A DNA stretch of 64,000 bases from Phylloscopus collybita (taxonomy: Eukaryota; Chordata; Aves; Passeriformes; Phylloscopidae), in the NCBI GenBank assembly GCA_027886175.1, contig JAJNNQ010000003.1:2812001-2876000 (forward strand), written 5' to 3'. Shown in pieces: positions 49,401-62,253 of the stretch. Position numbers and translations under genes: made by a program. The notes under the pieces were generated by a model that saw nothing but the letters and a program-made list of their open reading frames with translations, searched no databases and was not told where the DNA came from. Every line of letters starts with the position of its first letter. Within the stretch, counting starts at the first letter, position 1.

Positions 49401-50908
49401 CAGGGCAGGAACTTTTCAGGCTTCAGAAATTTTTACCCTGTTGAGTGAATGCAATCCATTGAATTTCTTTATTGCTTTCATGTTGCTAAGGTCTACTTCG
49501 ATTTTTGAGAAAATAATTAACTGCTACTCAAGCCGGGAGAATGAAACTGGAAGCGCAAGGGTAACACAAAGAAATCCTCAAATAACCTTGGAATAGTATG
49601 AGCTGATTTTTTATTTAGCTACCAGTTCTGAAAAATCGAGGGAAATCATTTTGGATTGGCTTTAACAAAAGCATTTGAAAGCCTTTTGAGCCAAAAGTAA
49701 AACTGGAGGTTTGCTTGTGAAATGGAATCCTCCACTTGTTCCAGGCTTCTAAAAACGTTGAGATTGTCTAATATTCAATTTTTTTAAAGTGAATACTTTT
49801 CATTTAATAAAACTTTAAAATTATTAGCTTGAACCTTTTTTTTTTTTTTTCTCCACGAATTGTATCACCCTTTTTCTGATTAAATAACTAAATGAAGCTG
49901 GCAAAAAACTATATTAGCAATACAAGTGGATTTATCTCTGTGGTTTTGGAAAAACAATAGGCAAAATAGGCAAATTTTTTTTTTCTAAGAACAAGTCTGA
50001 TCAACAAATCAGAAAATAAATGACTGTGTGCAAGGTAAAAAAAAATGGTTTTTGCTAGTATGTTCCATATCCAGAGATAAAAATTAATAAATATATGTTT
50101 AATTTTGTTGTCCCCGAAAAATTTGTGTTTGTGGGCTGTGAAACAAACAAAAAGAGGAACAATTTTTCCAGCTGGAAGGAATGGTGAAGGACTGGGCACG
50201 TCCTTGTATTTTTGTAGGGATTCACTGAGGAGCAGAGAACTCAGAGGAAGCAGAACATGATTTCAGAGAGGGAAAATAGTTTTTTTTTTTTATCTGGAAG
50301 TGAGGAAAAGAGCATTGGACAAGTGCTGAAGATGCAGTTCCCAGCACATCCTGGCTCTTTGGAACATCTCTGGGTTCGTGCCATCCCCACTTACACCCAG
50401 GTACTGCAGTTCTGTGCTGCAGCAACCTGATAGTGACAGGGATCTTTCTGCTGAAAATTTGGGAAAGGACAAGCCTTTCACTTCACTTTGGCAATGAAAA
50501 AAAAAATATTCTTAATGTTGTTTCCATTATTATCTAAAGGCTCAGTAGCTGAAACGTGCAGGTGGAAAAGCAGCAAGTTCAAATTATTCAGAGTTCCTCT
50601 GAGTTTGTGCATCTTTATTTCCATATAATTTGAAATGCAAAAGGCACACACTGGAATATCTCAGCCCAAGGAAACAAGACACTAAACCAGAAATGCAATC
50701 CATGGAGCCATCAGCTGTGAGTTACTGGGAAAGGACATTTGGCAAACTGGTAACATTTAAAAAAAAATATTTCAAAGTTCTTTATACAACAACGCTGGTG
50801 AAAGTTCCCTAAGAATCCACAGAGGTGTCAAAAGCATTTCAACAGGCAATGATGGGGACCAGCAGTGGTAAGAATTTGGCCACTAGATGTCCATACACAG
50901 ATCATGGA
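43403..50908. other. Single-copy noncoding DNA, no gene seen
   Basis: Long AT-rich stretch without recognised transposons. Contains a T/G tract (about 44309-44378) that is the complement-strand version of the A/C tracts, a small group of CpG sites at 48797-48903, and a TAAT-rich stretch near 46500-46580. No ORF with a recognised domain. Confidence 0.45.
44309..44378. repeat. T/G tract (A/C tract on minus strand)
   Basis: Runs of T with G and GGG interruptions, with a single C, over about 70 bp. Same composition as the A/C tracts, on the other strand. Confidence 0.8.
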
Positions 50909-51037
50909 AATGTCCAAAAATGAGTAGATGTGGCACCTCATGCTATGGTTTTGTGGGCACGGTGGTGTCAGGTCTTGGTTGGCCTTGATGGCTTTGAAGA
51001 TCTTTTCCAGCCTTAAGGATTCCATGATTCTGTAGGA
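50909..51037 (+). mobile_element. CR1 LINE 3' fragment (diverged)
   Basis: Sense-strand CR1: GTAGATGTGGCACCTCATGC, GGTGGTGTCAGGTCTTGG, GATGGCTTTGAAGATCTTTT, then CCAGCCTTAAGGATTCCATG and ATTCTGTAGG at the tail. More diverged than the others, and of a different subfamily from those at 32015 and 34913. Confidence 0.9.
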
Positions 51038-54000
51038 TGGGTCACTCAGGAAAAGGCAAATTTTAAATTTTATTGACATTTGCAGCTGTCATAGCAAATA
51101 CCTCTGTACTTCAGAAATGTATTTTAACCAAACTACTCCTTAAACCATTAGCTACATTTTTCTTATATTTTTTTAGGTGCATAAGCAAGTTCCTAATTCT
51201 TCCTGTTGAAAACCTAATAATCCTGGCTATATTTGTTATCTTGCATTTTAAAAGTCTTAAAAATGTAGAAAATTTCACATATTTGTATTGTAAAAGTACC
51301 CTTGAGGTAATAGCCTGCAAGTCAGCTTCAAGAAACTAATGGTACAGCCAGGGAAAATCAGGTGTATTTGACTTTTCATCTTATTGAAAAGGTTCAAAAC
51401 ACAACCTACAGGAATTGATTTCAGTGTCAAAGTTGGTATTATAAAAAATGAAAATTACCTGTCAAAGAGTAAATAAAAGGAAGAAAAGATGTGACACATC
51501 TATTCAGTCCTCGCTAACACAAGCCAGGGTCACCTGTCCTGAAAGCAATATTGGTAGGTGTTTATTTAATCATATTTGAAAGCCTTTTCTTTGCAAAAAA
51601 AAAAAAAAAAAATCATATTTTCCATAAGCTACTCCAGTTTTTTAGCCATCCTTACTGTTAAAAAACCTGAAAGCTTGTCCTAATAAGCTCCCTTTGGGAT
51701 TATTTTGTCCAAGCAGCACAAAACCCTTTACTCAGGAAATGAACCTGAAATTATTTTATTCCTAATGCAAGTTTTCCAGCCCCACCCTACAAAGGGCATG
51801 GTCTCCATGAATGTCATTCCAATTTTTACTGCATCATGAAAGAAAACATCACATTTTTGGGCTGGGGAAAGCACTTGGGCAGGGTGGTGGAGCAGGAGTG
51901 GTGTCTGTGGTGGTGCTGAGGACGTCAGGGTCAGCTCTCAAACCACTCCAAGCTCTTCTGGGTGTTTGTGCCCTTCTCCCTCTTCCAGGATGGCTGCAAA
52001 CCTCGTGCCGGAAGGGCCTCTGAGCCCTTCTTCCAACAGCTCTGCCAAGTCCTGGCATCTCCTGTGGATGGGGATCCCCCACCCCGTGGGCTCCGAGCTC
52101 AGGCCGGGTTTGGCGGATGATCCCGAAACTCTCACACCAAACTTCATTTGACTTTGGAGATGCTGGTGTTTGTGCAACCAAAAGGGCAGCTTTTACTCAG
52201 AAGCTTCCTTCAGGGGAATAAATTAAATCCAGACATGTAGAATGTGTTTAAACTTTGGGGCAGCAGAGAGCGTTTGTAAATAGAGGCACTGAAAGCAGAC
52301 AGTGCTTGGGCTATAGTGGAGACATCAAGGGACAGCTTGGAAGATAATGTATTGGAATTATAAAGCAATCTTGTCATCAGTGACCCAAGAGTGTTTACAG
52401 GACTCCGCTGAAGCTTTCTGAACCAAAGTGATGTCCAAAATAACCTTGGCATGAACAAAACCAGGAGCAATTGACTGTCATTAATTATGGATTCGTGCAG
52501 AGAGGATATAGCTTTGTGCAAAAGCAAATCATTCCAAAACTCCACGGAAAGCAGGCTGCTCCATCAGCAAATGAGGTCCTTGCTTTACCTTCCTCTCTGG
52601 GTGATTGAAGAGAGGCATAATGAGGTTGTTGTGGATAGAAGGAAATGGTCAAGGGCTGAAATGCCAGCAGGTCACTAAACTTTAATATCAGAACCACTGC
52701 AAATGACTGTGTGGGGTCATCGGCTGTAAATGTGACATGAAAAATGTTAAAACTTCAGTGTAGAGAATGACACAACACACCAGGTTATGACATAACCCAG
52801 GAGCTGAGCAGGAGCAACTGTTTTCAATATCAAGGAAAAAATTATTTCATAGCAATGCAGCTGGTCTAGCACACTGAAATATGGGGGTTTTTTTTAACTC
52901 AGAGTGTCACAGTGCTAAACTCTTCCATTGTCACAGACAGACAACAATTTGATACAGAAAATGATGTTTAAAAATGCTAAACTGTGCATTTTAATGAACT
53001 TCATCTCAGAATAAAGGTTATCATGTTTTGTGAGAGATAACAGGATGGCAGGCCCATGGCAGTGGGCAGTGCGTTGTGTCACCTGGCACAAATGTCATGA
53101 GAGAATAAAAGGTGAAGTATGTTGCTATAAGAGATAGATCTTGAATTTTTATACTTTAATACTATAGTCTGGTTTTATTGACATTATCAATGTTTTGCTT
53201 GCATTCAAAATGAAAATAGCCATTAATTGTCTTCCAAGGAGAAATTCCAAATTTTGTTGAAATGTTGAAACATTTATAAAATGTTTTACCATTTTATCTT
53301 GACAGAAGAGAAGGGCCAGACTTAATTTCTTAAACCACACTGGAATTACTGGAGGTTTTGAGCAGGGTCTGTTGGGGAACCCATCAATCAACCCCAGTCA
53401 TTCTGGCCCAAATGTTTATCATTAAATTGTCCTCAGAAGTATTTTCATAGTCTGCCACCTGACAATTGAAACCTGATTTTAGTTCCACCTCAGCTTCCTG
53501 CACCACAGCATCAGCTTTCATCCTCCTAATTATTGCAGACTGACACGTGCTGTGTTATTTGCACTTGTCTAGAAACTCCTAAAGAATGGCATTTAACTCC
53601 CAGCCACCATGGGAGGTTCAACTTGCATGTTCTGCCATTGTTGCAGCTTCACAGTCTGATTTTAAATGTCCCATTACATTTTGGGAGTCAATAATGTTAT
53701 GTATCTATATCTATATTTGTCTTTTAAATTTCTCACAAAGCAGCACTTTACCACGTCCCACTGGCCCAGCAGCTGACCTAGGAAAACCTATACACATCCC
53801 CAGCCTTGGCTTGAGCTGAAATGAGTAAATCTTTTCTCTTTTCCCCTCTTTCAGAGCTAATGAGCCTTTTCCTTGCCCGGGGTATATTTGCATAGGTCCA
53901 CTGCCACCACCAAGGCTGGTTTCCACCTTGCTCAGGTTTTCTTCATCTTCTTTGTTCTTCCAGCACTTTGCTTTAGATCAAACCTTTGTGAAAGAACATT

Positions 54001-54076
54001 TTTTTGTGAGAAAATATTTCCATCCCCACTCCTTATAACAGGAAAATTCTTAACCAGGTTCTCTTCTTCCTAGATT

Positions 54077-54100
54077 AAAAAAAAAAAAAAAAAAAAAAAA
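54077..54100. repeat. Poly-A tract (A24)
   Basis: Uninterrupted run of 24 A with no recognisable retrogene upstream. Confidence 0.9.
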
Positions 54101-54561
54101 GGTGTTCAGATACAGCTGGTAGTGTTACATTAATTAGCACTGTTACAATAATTACTAATGAATTATCATCTCTTCAACATTCCTAGCAATGTGAATAATG
54201 AAATATAATGGGGTATTGTGTTGAAGTGGTATAATTGTGTTGAAAACTCAGAGCTAAACCAGATTATCAATAAAGAAAAAGAAAATGAAGCTGTGGTGAG
54301 TTACACAAGCTGCAAATTAGCCCAAAAATGGTGTTTTAATGAGATCCATGTGATCAGGACAGTTCTAGGCAGGAGAAATTTCCATCTAAGGGAGATTTTT
54401 CTCACAAAAATTGACTCTGAGTAAACCACTGGGTTGGAATTCCCCCCAGAGTGCTGGTCTGGCACACAGGACATGGTCTGAGCTCTGTATGTTTTGATTC
54501 CTTCCTTCACAGCTGCTTTATTTTCTCTGCAAAGCGGTGACTTTCACACATTCTCTAATTT

Positions 54562-54563
<2 letters not shown>

Positions 54564-54602
<39 letters not shown>
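54564..54602. repeat. Poly-T tract (T39)
   Basis: Uninterrupted run of 39 T, about 460 bp after an A24 run in the opposite sense. Confidence 0.9.
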
Positions 54603-54603
<1 letters not shown>

Positions 54604-54839
54604 GCATCTGGCTTCAGAGCAGTTACTGTAGAGCTCTACAATTCTGTGTAAGAGCACACCCAGCATAATCAGGGCTCTGATTTTCCTGGCCCCCTGGTGC
54701 ACTGATAGGAGGTGTTATGACTACTACAGAGAACAGTGCTGAAATCAGCACCAAGGCCACCCCGACTGCAGCAAAGCTCATAAACCCAGATAAAATACAG
54801 CTCCACGAGAGCTGGCTTTAACATGCTGGCTATTAGTGC

Positions 54840-55170
54840 CTGGCAGTAGATAAATATCAAATATTAATATTTTTATTAACTGAGAATTCGGAAAGTAATC
54901 TAATTAGCAGCCTAATAAAGAAAAATATTTGCCGAGGAATTAATCACACCTTGTGATGGCTCACTCCATTAGTTTTGACATCTTCATCTGAAGGAGCTGC
55001 CTCTGCACCCCAGTCTGGGCACCATTAAATGCAATTAATTGGGAGGAAACAGCTGTTGTTGTATCATTTGCTATGACCAAGACAGAGATGTGATTACAAA
55101 GCTTTTTGTTAGAAACATTTTCCAGACAAATTCTGATTATTCTGGGAGTCAGCGGGCTCCGGCAGGAGAG
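54840..55170. other. Candidate conserved noncoding element
   Basis: A repeat-free stretch with dense TAAT/ATTA cores: AATATTAATATTTTTATTAA, AATCTAATTAGCAGCC, GGAATTAATCACACC and GCAATTAATTGGG. It is followed by CAGCTG and a CpG-bearing CAGCGGGCTCCGGC. Conservation is inferred from texture alone. Confidence 0.25.
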
Positions 55171-56749
55171 TGGTGGGAGATATGTTCTCCCCAGGATGGA
55201 GACAGGGAGGGATTTCTCCACTCTCTGCTGGCTTTAGACCACCCCTTGAGCTTGCTCATGGCTTGGGGTCTTCAGAGCAGCTTGATGGGAATGGAAATGA
55301 TGATTGTGAAAAGGACAGATATTTTTCCATCTTTCAAACAGAAGGAACTTGCATGGTCATGTCTCAGGGAGCAACACAGCAAACAACAGGAAAACAAAGG
55401 GATGAGGTTTTTCCAGCCCACTCTGTGCAAACTCTCAGGGTTCTTTCCTAGAATAGACATTAAAGTCAATTTTCCAGACTATTTCTAAGACACCCAAGTG
55501 ATGAGATACCCTGAGGGATTTTTTTATACTTCTTTACCTCCTGTCCTGATGTTCAACCTTCATTTTTCTTTTTCTTACTCTTCATGAAATTACCCCAGGT
55601 TATGAAATTAAGCACATTATATCATTTAATTGCTCTCTCTTCTGACTCTGCATCTTAAAAAGCAGAAAAAAAAAAAATACCAGCAAAATAGAGCTAACAG
55701 ATGTTGTAGTTGAAATAAAGCAATGCCAATTATTTATACTTTATGAAAAAAACCAATCCCATTTGTAAGTTTAATGCTACACCACATCTAAATATTGGCA
55801 ATAATGCAATATAGAACCTTTCTAGTCTGTAGGCATAATTGGTTTGATTTTTTTTTCCACAAAGAAAAAATCAGTTGCAGATTTTAAAGGAATTGTATGA
55901 GATCTTGCAGAGGGAGGGGACAGAAAGTCCCTGTTCCTGCTCATCCCTTTGCCCTAAATCTCACTTTTCTCCTTGTAATGCTCCAAACTAATTCGTGGAT
56001 GTGTGAATCCGTGTCAAACACAGCCTGCCATGATCTAAGATGTGTTTGTGCTTCTGATTACAATGGGAGAACAATAAAAACTAAACACCTCTAAAGCCCT
56101 GAGGCAAAACCTGGGGAAGTGGTGTTAGACGAGGATGAGTTTAAACAAAACCAAAATGTTTGTAGGAGATGACAGGGAAGATCCAAGGAATTATCTTCCT
56201 TGCCAGGCTATAAAATTAAGTGGAAAGAAGCAGCCATAAAACACCGAGGAGGGAAGGTGGTTTCATTTCTGCACCGGTTTGTAGAGCTTTTAAGCTGCAC
56301 ACCTTTGCTCCAGCCCTACCCAGCACGTCTGCTGCCAAAGATAGAACGTGATTTAAATTTCCTCCAGGCTCCCCAGCCTTTCAGCATCACTGATAGCAGA
56401 GCAACAGTAATCCTCACCTCCTGCCTCCTGCGTTTGCTCCGAGTCTCTTTAGTGGCTCATATTCGTGTTTTTTCCAATAATGAAGGCTTTCTGCTGATAA
56501 AACTCTTACATATTTAAATGGCATTTTCAAGCAAATGTACTCTCCTCTTCTAAACTTCCAGGCAAGACAAGCCAAAAAAGAGCCCAATTTAAGTAAGGGA
56601 AGGCGACTCAACCAGATGGGTAAAATACGTTCTCTGTGTGCCTGCTCTAAAATGAGGGGAGATGTAAAGCAGCATGAATTGGTCTTCTGAAAATATCTTA
56701 ATGCAGTCTCTTCACTGTCCTTTTGCTTTTATAATCCTTGAAAAGTGTT

Positions 56750-56796
56750 GTGGGTTTTTTTCGTTTTGGGTTTGTTTTGGGGTTTTTTTTCCCCCC
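56750..56796. repeat. T/G tract
   Basis: About 40 bp of T and G with a single C, ending in a T-run and a C-run. Another short member of the A/C tract class, on the minus strand. Confidence 0.7.
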
Positions 56797-57487
56797 TCTG
56801 GCTGGAAGTCAAGCCTCCCTCCAATCTCAGCTGGTGTGTCCTGGGAAATTTCAAGACTGTAAAAGCTCTCCTTGAGAAATTTTGCCTTCGGGTTGCCAGA
56901 GCTACCTCATTCCCAGGACTGCTGAAACCTGGGCTTTGGGAAAGTGGCAGAACTTTGTGTCTACCTTCAAACACCCAAACAAAAGGCCCAATTCAGTGTC
57001 GTGCTGATGTGCTCTTTAAGGCCTTAATGAGAGCACTCAACCACAGCTGCCGCAGGGCTTCTGAGGAGTGGAAATTGAGGCAATCATTCCCCAAAAAGTT
57101 GCCTCAAAAAGCTTTGATTGCTTGGTGGAACCAGACCTCTCTGTAAAGCTCCCTCACTCGCAGGGCTGTTGGGGATGTAAAAGCACATTACCCAGACAAA
57201 GCCGACAAGGAGGTTTTGACGGAGAGCCCAAAGCACAATTCCTTTCCAGCAGGAGCTCATCCTGAATGGTTCACCTCGGGAAAAGCGAGGTTTGAGCGCT
57301 TGTTTGGTGTTTCACACTTGTTGGGAGTGCTGTGAAAAAGAAACAACCCGGGTTGCTTCACTCAGGCCTTCAAGGTTCTCACTGAGGCCTGGGGCCAGCA
57401 GGGAAGCAGCAGAGATTATTCTGTGAGGCACCGAGAGAAAAATGGAATGATCGGAATCTCCTCCAAACCATTTTCCACACAAACAAC

Positions 57488-57508
57488 TGTTATCGATAAA
57501 CGATAACA
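57488..57508. promoter_or_regulatory. Overlapping palindromes centred on ATCGAT
   Basis: Stem TGTTATCG, spacer ATAAA, stem CGATAACA (8-bp perfect inverted repeat). It overlaps the self-complementary 10-mer TTATCGATAA at 57490-57499. ATCGAT resembles CUX/ONECUT sites and GATAA resembles GATA-factor sites. A regulatory role is inference; the symmetry is directly visible. Confidence 0.3.
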
Positions 57509-58170
57509 AAGGAGTATGGAAGATTTTTTTTTCCCCCCTCCTAAAACCACAGGAGTACCCTTGGTGCAAGAGACCGCTATCTGTTCTACGGCAGAAGAAC
57601 GTGGGCTGACATAAATAATATCCCTAAATCTCATCAAGCCCCGAGTTCTGGCGCAGAGATTTCCCCATTTCCTTGGATCTGAAGCAAATCTGCTGGAATC
57701 AGAGGGCAGCCTCCTTGCACTGGTGGAAGCCAAGATAAATGGCAGGAGATTCAGGCCAAGTGAGAGAGAACAGAGAGGGCAAAATACAAGCTGGCCCCAG
57801 GGAGCAGGGAAGGGAAAAGAAGCTCAAAAATAACATTGAAAAATGTTTGGTTATTTTTTTTTTTTCCTTTCCTATCCCTACCGCTGAACACACCAACGAG
57901 AAAAAGGTTCCCAAGGGATGGTCGAGGAAGATTATTGTGGAAACTTCACAATGCTTTAAAATGCGTTTTATTTCACTGACATTCATCTGAGAGACTGGGA
58001 GAAAGAGATAAGGAGAGGAGATGAAATGGTTCGGGGAATAAAATATTAACATATACACAACATGTCAGAAGCACAAATAATGGAATATCTGATATTTGAC
58101 TGTTTCGAGCTTTGTGATTTCCCCAAAAGCATTTTATCTGCATTAATTAAATGAACATTAATAGCTTTCA

Positions 58171-58180
58171 CTGACGTCAG
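58171..58180. promoter_or_regulatory. Full CRE palindrome
   Basis: CTGACGTCAG, containing the perfect cAMP-response element TGACGTCA (58172-58179), set in AT-rich DNA with TTAATTAAATG and ATTAATAGC nearby. CREB/ATF binding is an inference from motif identity. Confidence 0.35.
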
Positions 58181-58660
58181 ATTTTGATGAATTTTAACAG
58201 CCTGGGAGAGAGGAATCACCAATATTCACATGGAGGCATGAAAAGGAAATTCCCCATCTTTCACCCTGTTTCTGTCATTTCACTATTTCTCATTAGAAAT
58301 TTTAGGAAACATTCAACATGATTCCTGGAATTACCACCTCAGGTATTATTTTTTCAATGTATTAAAAAAATATCAATAAATAATAGTGGTTACTGAGGAA
58401 GTCTGTCTCTACCTGCCTGGTGACACACAAAACTCTCCAGAGGACACATATTAATGTAATTTGAAATTATAATTTTGTATGTGCTGTTCATTTGTACATG
58501 CATTTTCATGTATCAAACTATGAAGCAATAAAATTCACTTTCATTTTCCACTTCTCTTGGATGCAATGACAAAGTTAGGCTGATTCAGCACACCAGGAAT
58601 AATTTTGACACTTGCAGTTACCAGATGAGGTTTAATATAGGAATTCAAGCTGTCAGGGGA

Positions 58661-58682
58661 AATCTGCAAGTGTTTGCAGATT
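58661..58682. repeat. Perfect hairpin, 9-bp stem
   Basis: Stem AATCTGCAA, loop GTGT, stem TTGCAGATT. A perfect inverted repeat; function unknown and chance possible. Confidence 0.7.
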
Positions 58683-59663
58683 CATGGGTTTATCCATAAA
58701 TGTTTAAGAATTTGCAAGTATTAGAGGCTCATTTTCAAATAAAATTTAAAAAAAAAAGAAGTAGAAGAAGAAGGAAAAAAAGCATTTTAATCATTAGGGG
58801 AATGTAACATAACACATACAGATAACAAAAAATTCTCCTCACTGATACTAAAGCTGAGGCACAGAAAGAACTTTGTTAGGAATATTCCTGTTTTTCTCTT
58901 TAGTGGTTACATCCCTTTGTGAAGCTGTATCTGTGTGCACATCTGCATCTCCCCCTCCCAACACAAAGGCAGCCTGGTTTGAAGGCTGAGCCATTAAATT
59001 CTCTCCCTACAACATTTCCCAGGTGGATCCACTCTGTTAAAGCCCTTGACAAAACACCGGATTGGGGTTCAAGAGAAAAAATGGGCAAAATGGGGAAATG
59101 AGGATAAAAATCAGTGTGGTTCTGAGCCCTGCCCCCAGAGTCACAGCATCTTACTGGGAACAAGAAGCAGCCAGAAATACATGGGAAGCTGCTGCTGCTT
59201 TTATCTTCTCCAAGATTTTCTCCAGGATCTGTCATCCATGTGGGATCCATGCTCCTCAGTGGGACCAGGTGGCTGTTCCTCACAAATCCAAGATAAATGA
59301 TATTATCAAAAGCTGCATAAATAAAAAATCAACACCAGAACGTATTTCAGGGCATCTTAAAATGTAAAGAGGGATTTGTGCTGGGTGGTTGTACATTAGC
59401 AGGGAGTAACTGAAAGGATTAATGCCTGGGGGGTTGTGGCTGGGGCTAACAGTGTTTGCTGCAGGAGGAAATGAGTTCAGGATCTCTCTGTATTCCTGAG
59501 TACAACGATAAAACACCTGCACTGTGTCTCTGGAGATGTTTCCCACCAGAACACACCTTCATCAAACCTGCCTGGTGTTCCTTTGTGGGGAATGCTGTTT
59601 GGGGGGTAGTTTGGTGGAAAAGGCTGGTGGAATCTTCACATTGCTGAGTGTGCAGGACATTTG

Positions 59664-59925
59664 CATGGAATCCTGGAATCATGGAATGGTTTGGGCTGGA
59701 AGCCCATCCAGTGCCACCCCTGCCACGGCAGGGACACCTTTCACTATCCCAGGTTGCTCCAACCTGGCCTTGGACACTTCCAGGGATCCAAGGGGAGCAG
59801 CAGCTACTCTGGGAATTCTATTCCTGGGCCTCCCCACCTTCACAAGGAGGAATTCCTTCCCAACATCCCATCTAAACCTGCCTCTTTCGGTTTCAAACCA
59901 TTTAAACCTCTCCATTCCCAATCCA
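59664..59925 (-). mobile_element. CR1 LINE 3' fragment
   Basis: Complement-strand CR1 with tail octamers GGAATCCTGGAATCATGGAA, then GGTTTGGGCTGGAAGCCCAT, CCACGGCAGGGACACCTTTC, GGCCTTGGACACTTCCAGGG, CCTGGGCCTCCCCACCTTCA and AACCTGCCTCTTTCGGTTTC. Its tail is well kept. Similar in subfamily to the copy at 8815. Confidence 0.95.
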
Positions 59926-60375
59926 AATCCTGGCATAGAAATATCAGGTCAAGGTTAAAGTTTTGATTAACCTTGAGGATGGACTTTAGAATCAAAAAAA
60001 TAAGTAGCTTAAAGCTCCTCCAAGTTGTAACATTCCCCTCATCAAACGGCCCACAGGATTTAAGTCATAAGGTCATTTTTTTTCCTAAATTAATTAATCT
60101 GTAATACCAGTTTTAAAGGTGGTCTTAGTGCACAGAAAACCTGTTTGCAAATGCTTCACGAGTAGCAAAAAATATGGGGGATGTCTGACAGAGGTTAAAG
60201 CAACAACATTGCCTCAGTGTTTTTCATTTCATCTCTCTTTTTTTTTTTTGGTGTTTATACAGTGCTACGACTCACACATTTCAAGCACTAAGTGCAAATC
60301 ATTTCTGTTCTACCACTGAGTGTTCCCATTCATCATCTGCATTACCCTTTCCTAAAGCAGGCAAAAAAAACAAAA

Positions 60376-60407
<32 letters not shown>

Positions 60408-62253
60408 AAAACAAAACAAAAAAAACCACGTTTAAAAAAACAACCATGCTGAATCACTATTTTTTAATGCTCTCAAAAAGAAGGAAAAAAAAAAACCAAA
60501 ACCTTGTTTGTTGTGTCAGGACAAGAGGTATCGAGATTAAATCATGGTGAAGATGATTCTGCTCAGGCATTACAGAATTTTTGGGAAGTAGAAGTTCCAT
60601 AAACAAGGAAGGATATTTAGCTGATCAGATCTTAGGGAGGAGAGATGGACTTGATGACTCTTGATTGCGTGACATTTTCCTAAATGATGCCCTTGAACCC
60701 ACTTTTTTTTTTTTTTCCCAAAATGTGATGCAAAATTACCTCAAGGAAGCTGAAGGCAGAAACGTCCAGTTCATCATTAAAAAAGGGCACTAAAAATGGA
60801 AACCAAAGAAAACCTGATTTTATGATCTAGATATAAAATACCATTTTCCTTATCATTTTGCTAAGGAATTCCTCTGCACCATGGAAACTGTTGGACTGAT
60901 AAAGTCTGCTAATTTTGAGATGTCCCATGAAAAGGAGACAAAATAGGTCAGAAATGAAAAAAAAACAAACACAAAAAAACCAACAAATTAAATCTTAGGT
61001 GTTCAATAAATTGTTGCCTATAACCAACAAAGGTTTATAAAGGGACAATGTCTTGTGTTCTTTACAATGCGGTTTGTATGATTTTTTTTAAAATATATTA
61101 TTATATTTAGATTGGTTTAGAGCAGCAGAATTATTGCCAATGAAGGCAGCTTTGCCCTGGGTAGAGCAAACAAGGTGGAAAAGTGCCCAAAACCCTCAGA
61201 AGATGTTGAGTTCTCCCCTACTTTTCTCTTTGAGTGGCTTCCCTTTGCTGACCACTGCTCCTGCTCCTGGGATTTGTGGCTTGAGCCATTTTTGGAAGGG
61301 GTTGGAAAGGAGCAGGATGAGGACCAGACACAAAGTCCCTGCAATCAATAATTTTCCTTTTGACCTCAGGTAGTTCGTGTTTCATTTACAGGCACAAGAG
61401 GAGCCATTTGAGAAGGCAAGAGGTTAAAAGTAAGTTAAAATAGCTCCAGTCTTACAAGAAATCCTCTCCTTGGGTATTGCTCACCATTCCTGCAGATATT
61501 GCTCCTCCAAGACTTTGACAGAGGCCACCTTCAACACCCTTTGCATATCCCAAGCAGTCATCGACCTGCATTCCAGGGCTCCTGATGAAAATTGGAAGAC
61601 AATTGCATTTTTTGTTGCAAATTAGACAATCTTGCATTTTCAAAGTGAGACCAGCATTCTGAATAACTCATTTTTGGGATATTTGTATCTATAAGGAAAC
61701 ACTTTACCTAAAGGAGGTTATTTTTCCACATCCAGTTCCCATTTTCATTGCTCCTAAAGCATGAAAAATGAAAGAAGGAAAAGATGAACCAACTAATATC
61801 TTGTGGAGAAATGGATCTGTTATAAACAGATTGGGCAAAACCAAAAACTTCCCAGAAAGGTCAGAGAAGATATGAGCAAAGTGCTCCAAGTTTCATCCAG
61901 CAAAATGTAAACTACAGGAGATATGTCAGTGGCTTACACTCCCTGTAGGAGCATCCAGCTTTATGTGAATTAGGAATGCTGAACACGGACAATTAGGAGG
62001 TTCATTCTGCTAAATTGTTTTAATTATTCTTGGCAGAGACAGAACAATTCAATAAGAGTTATTTATGATTTTTTTTAATTAATTGAGGAATTTAAATGAG
62101 GCACTAGAAACAATAGTGCACTTGATTAAATATGCAGAGTGAAATTGGCAACTGAACCCTGGAGCTGAAGGCTGTGGTTGTCCAGCCTGGATGGCTTCCA
62201 TGCTTTTCCTGCACAGGAATTTTAAACATGTCATGCATTTGTGCTCATAAATT
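59926..62253. other. Noncoding DNA, no gene seen
   Basis: AT-rich with A-rich tracts around 60362-60500. No credible ORF and no other transposon that I can name. Confidence 0.5.
60362..60429. repeat. A/C tract with A40 run
   Basis: CAAAA units flank an uninterrupted A40 run (60377-60416). Another member of the A/C tract class in this window. Confidence 0.9.

Larger units (their letters stand above)
51038..59663. other. Single-copy noncoding DNA, no gene seen
   Basis: The longest transposon-free interval that I can see (8.6 kb), apart from homopolymers. It holds the candidate element at 54840-55170, an ATCGAT-centred palindrome at 57488, a CRE palindrome at 58171 and a hairpin at 58661. ORFs up to about 149 codons carry no recognised domain. 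Confidence 0.45.

Noticed and set aside
55039..55488. 149-codon plus-strand ORF in single-copy DNA
   Set aside because: No recognised domain and no surrounding exon structure. Probably chance.
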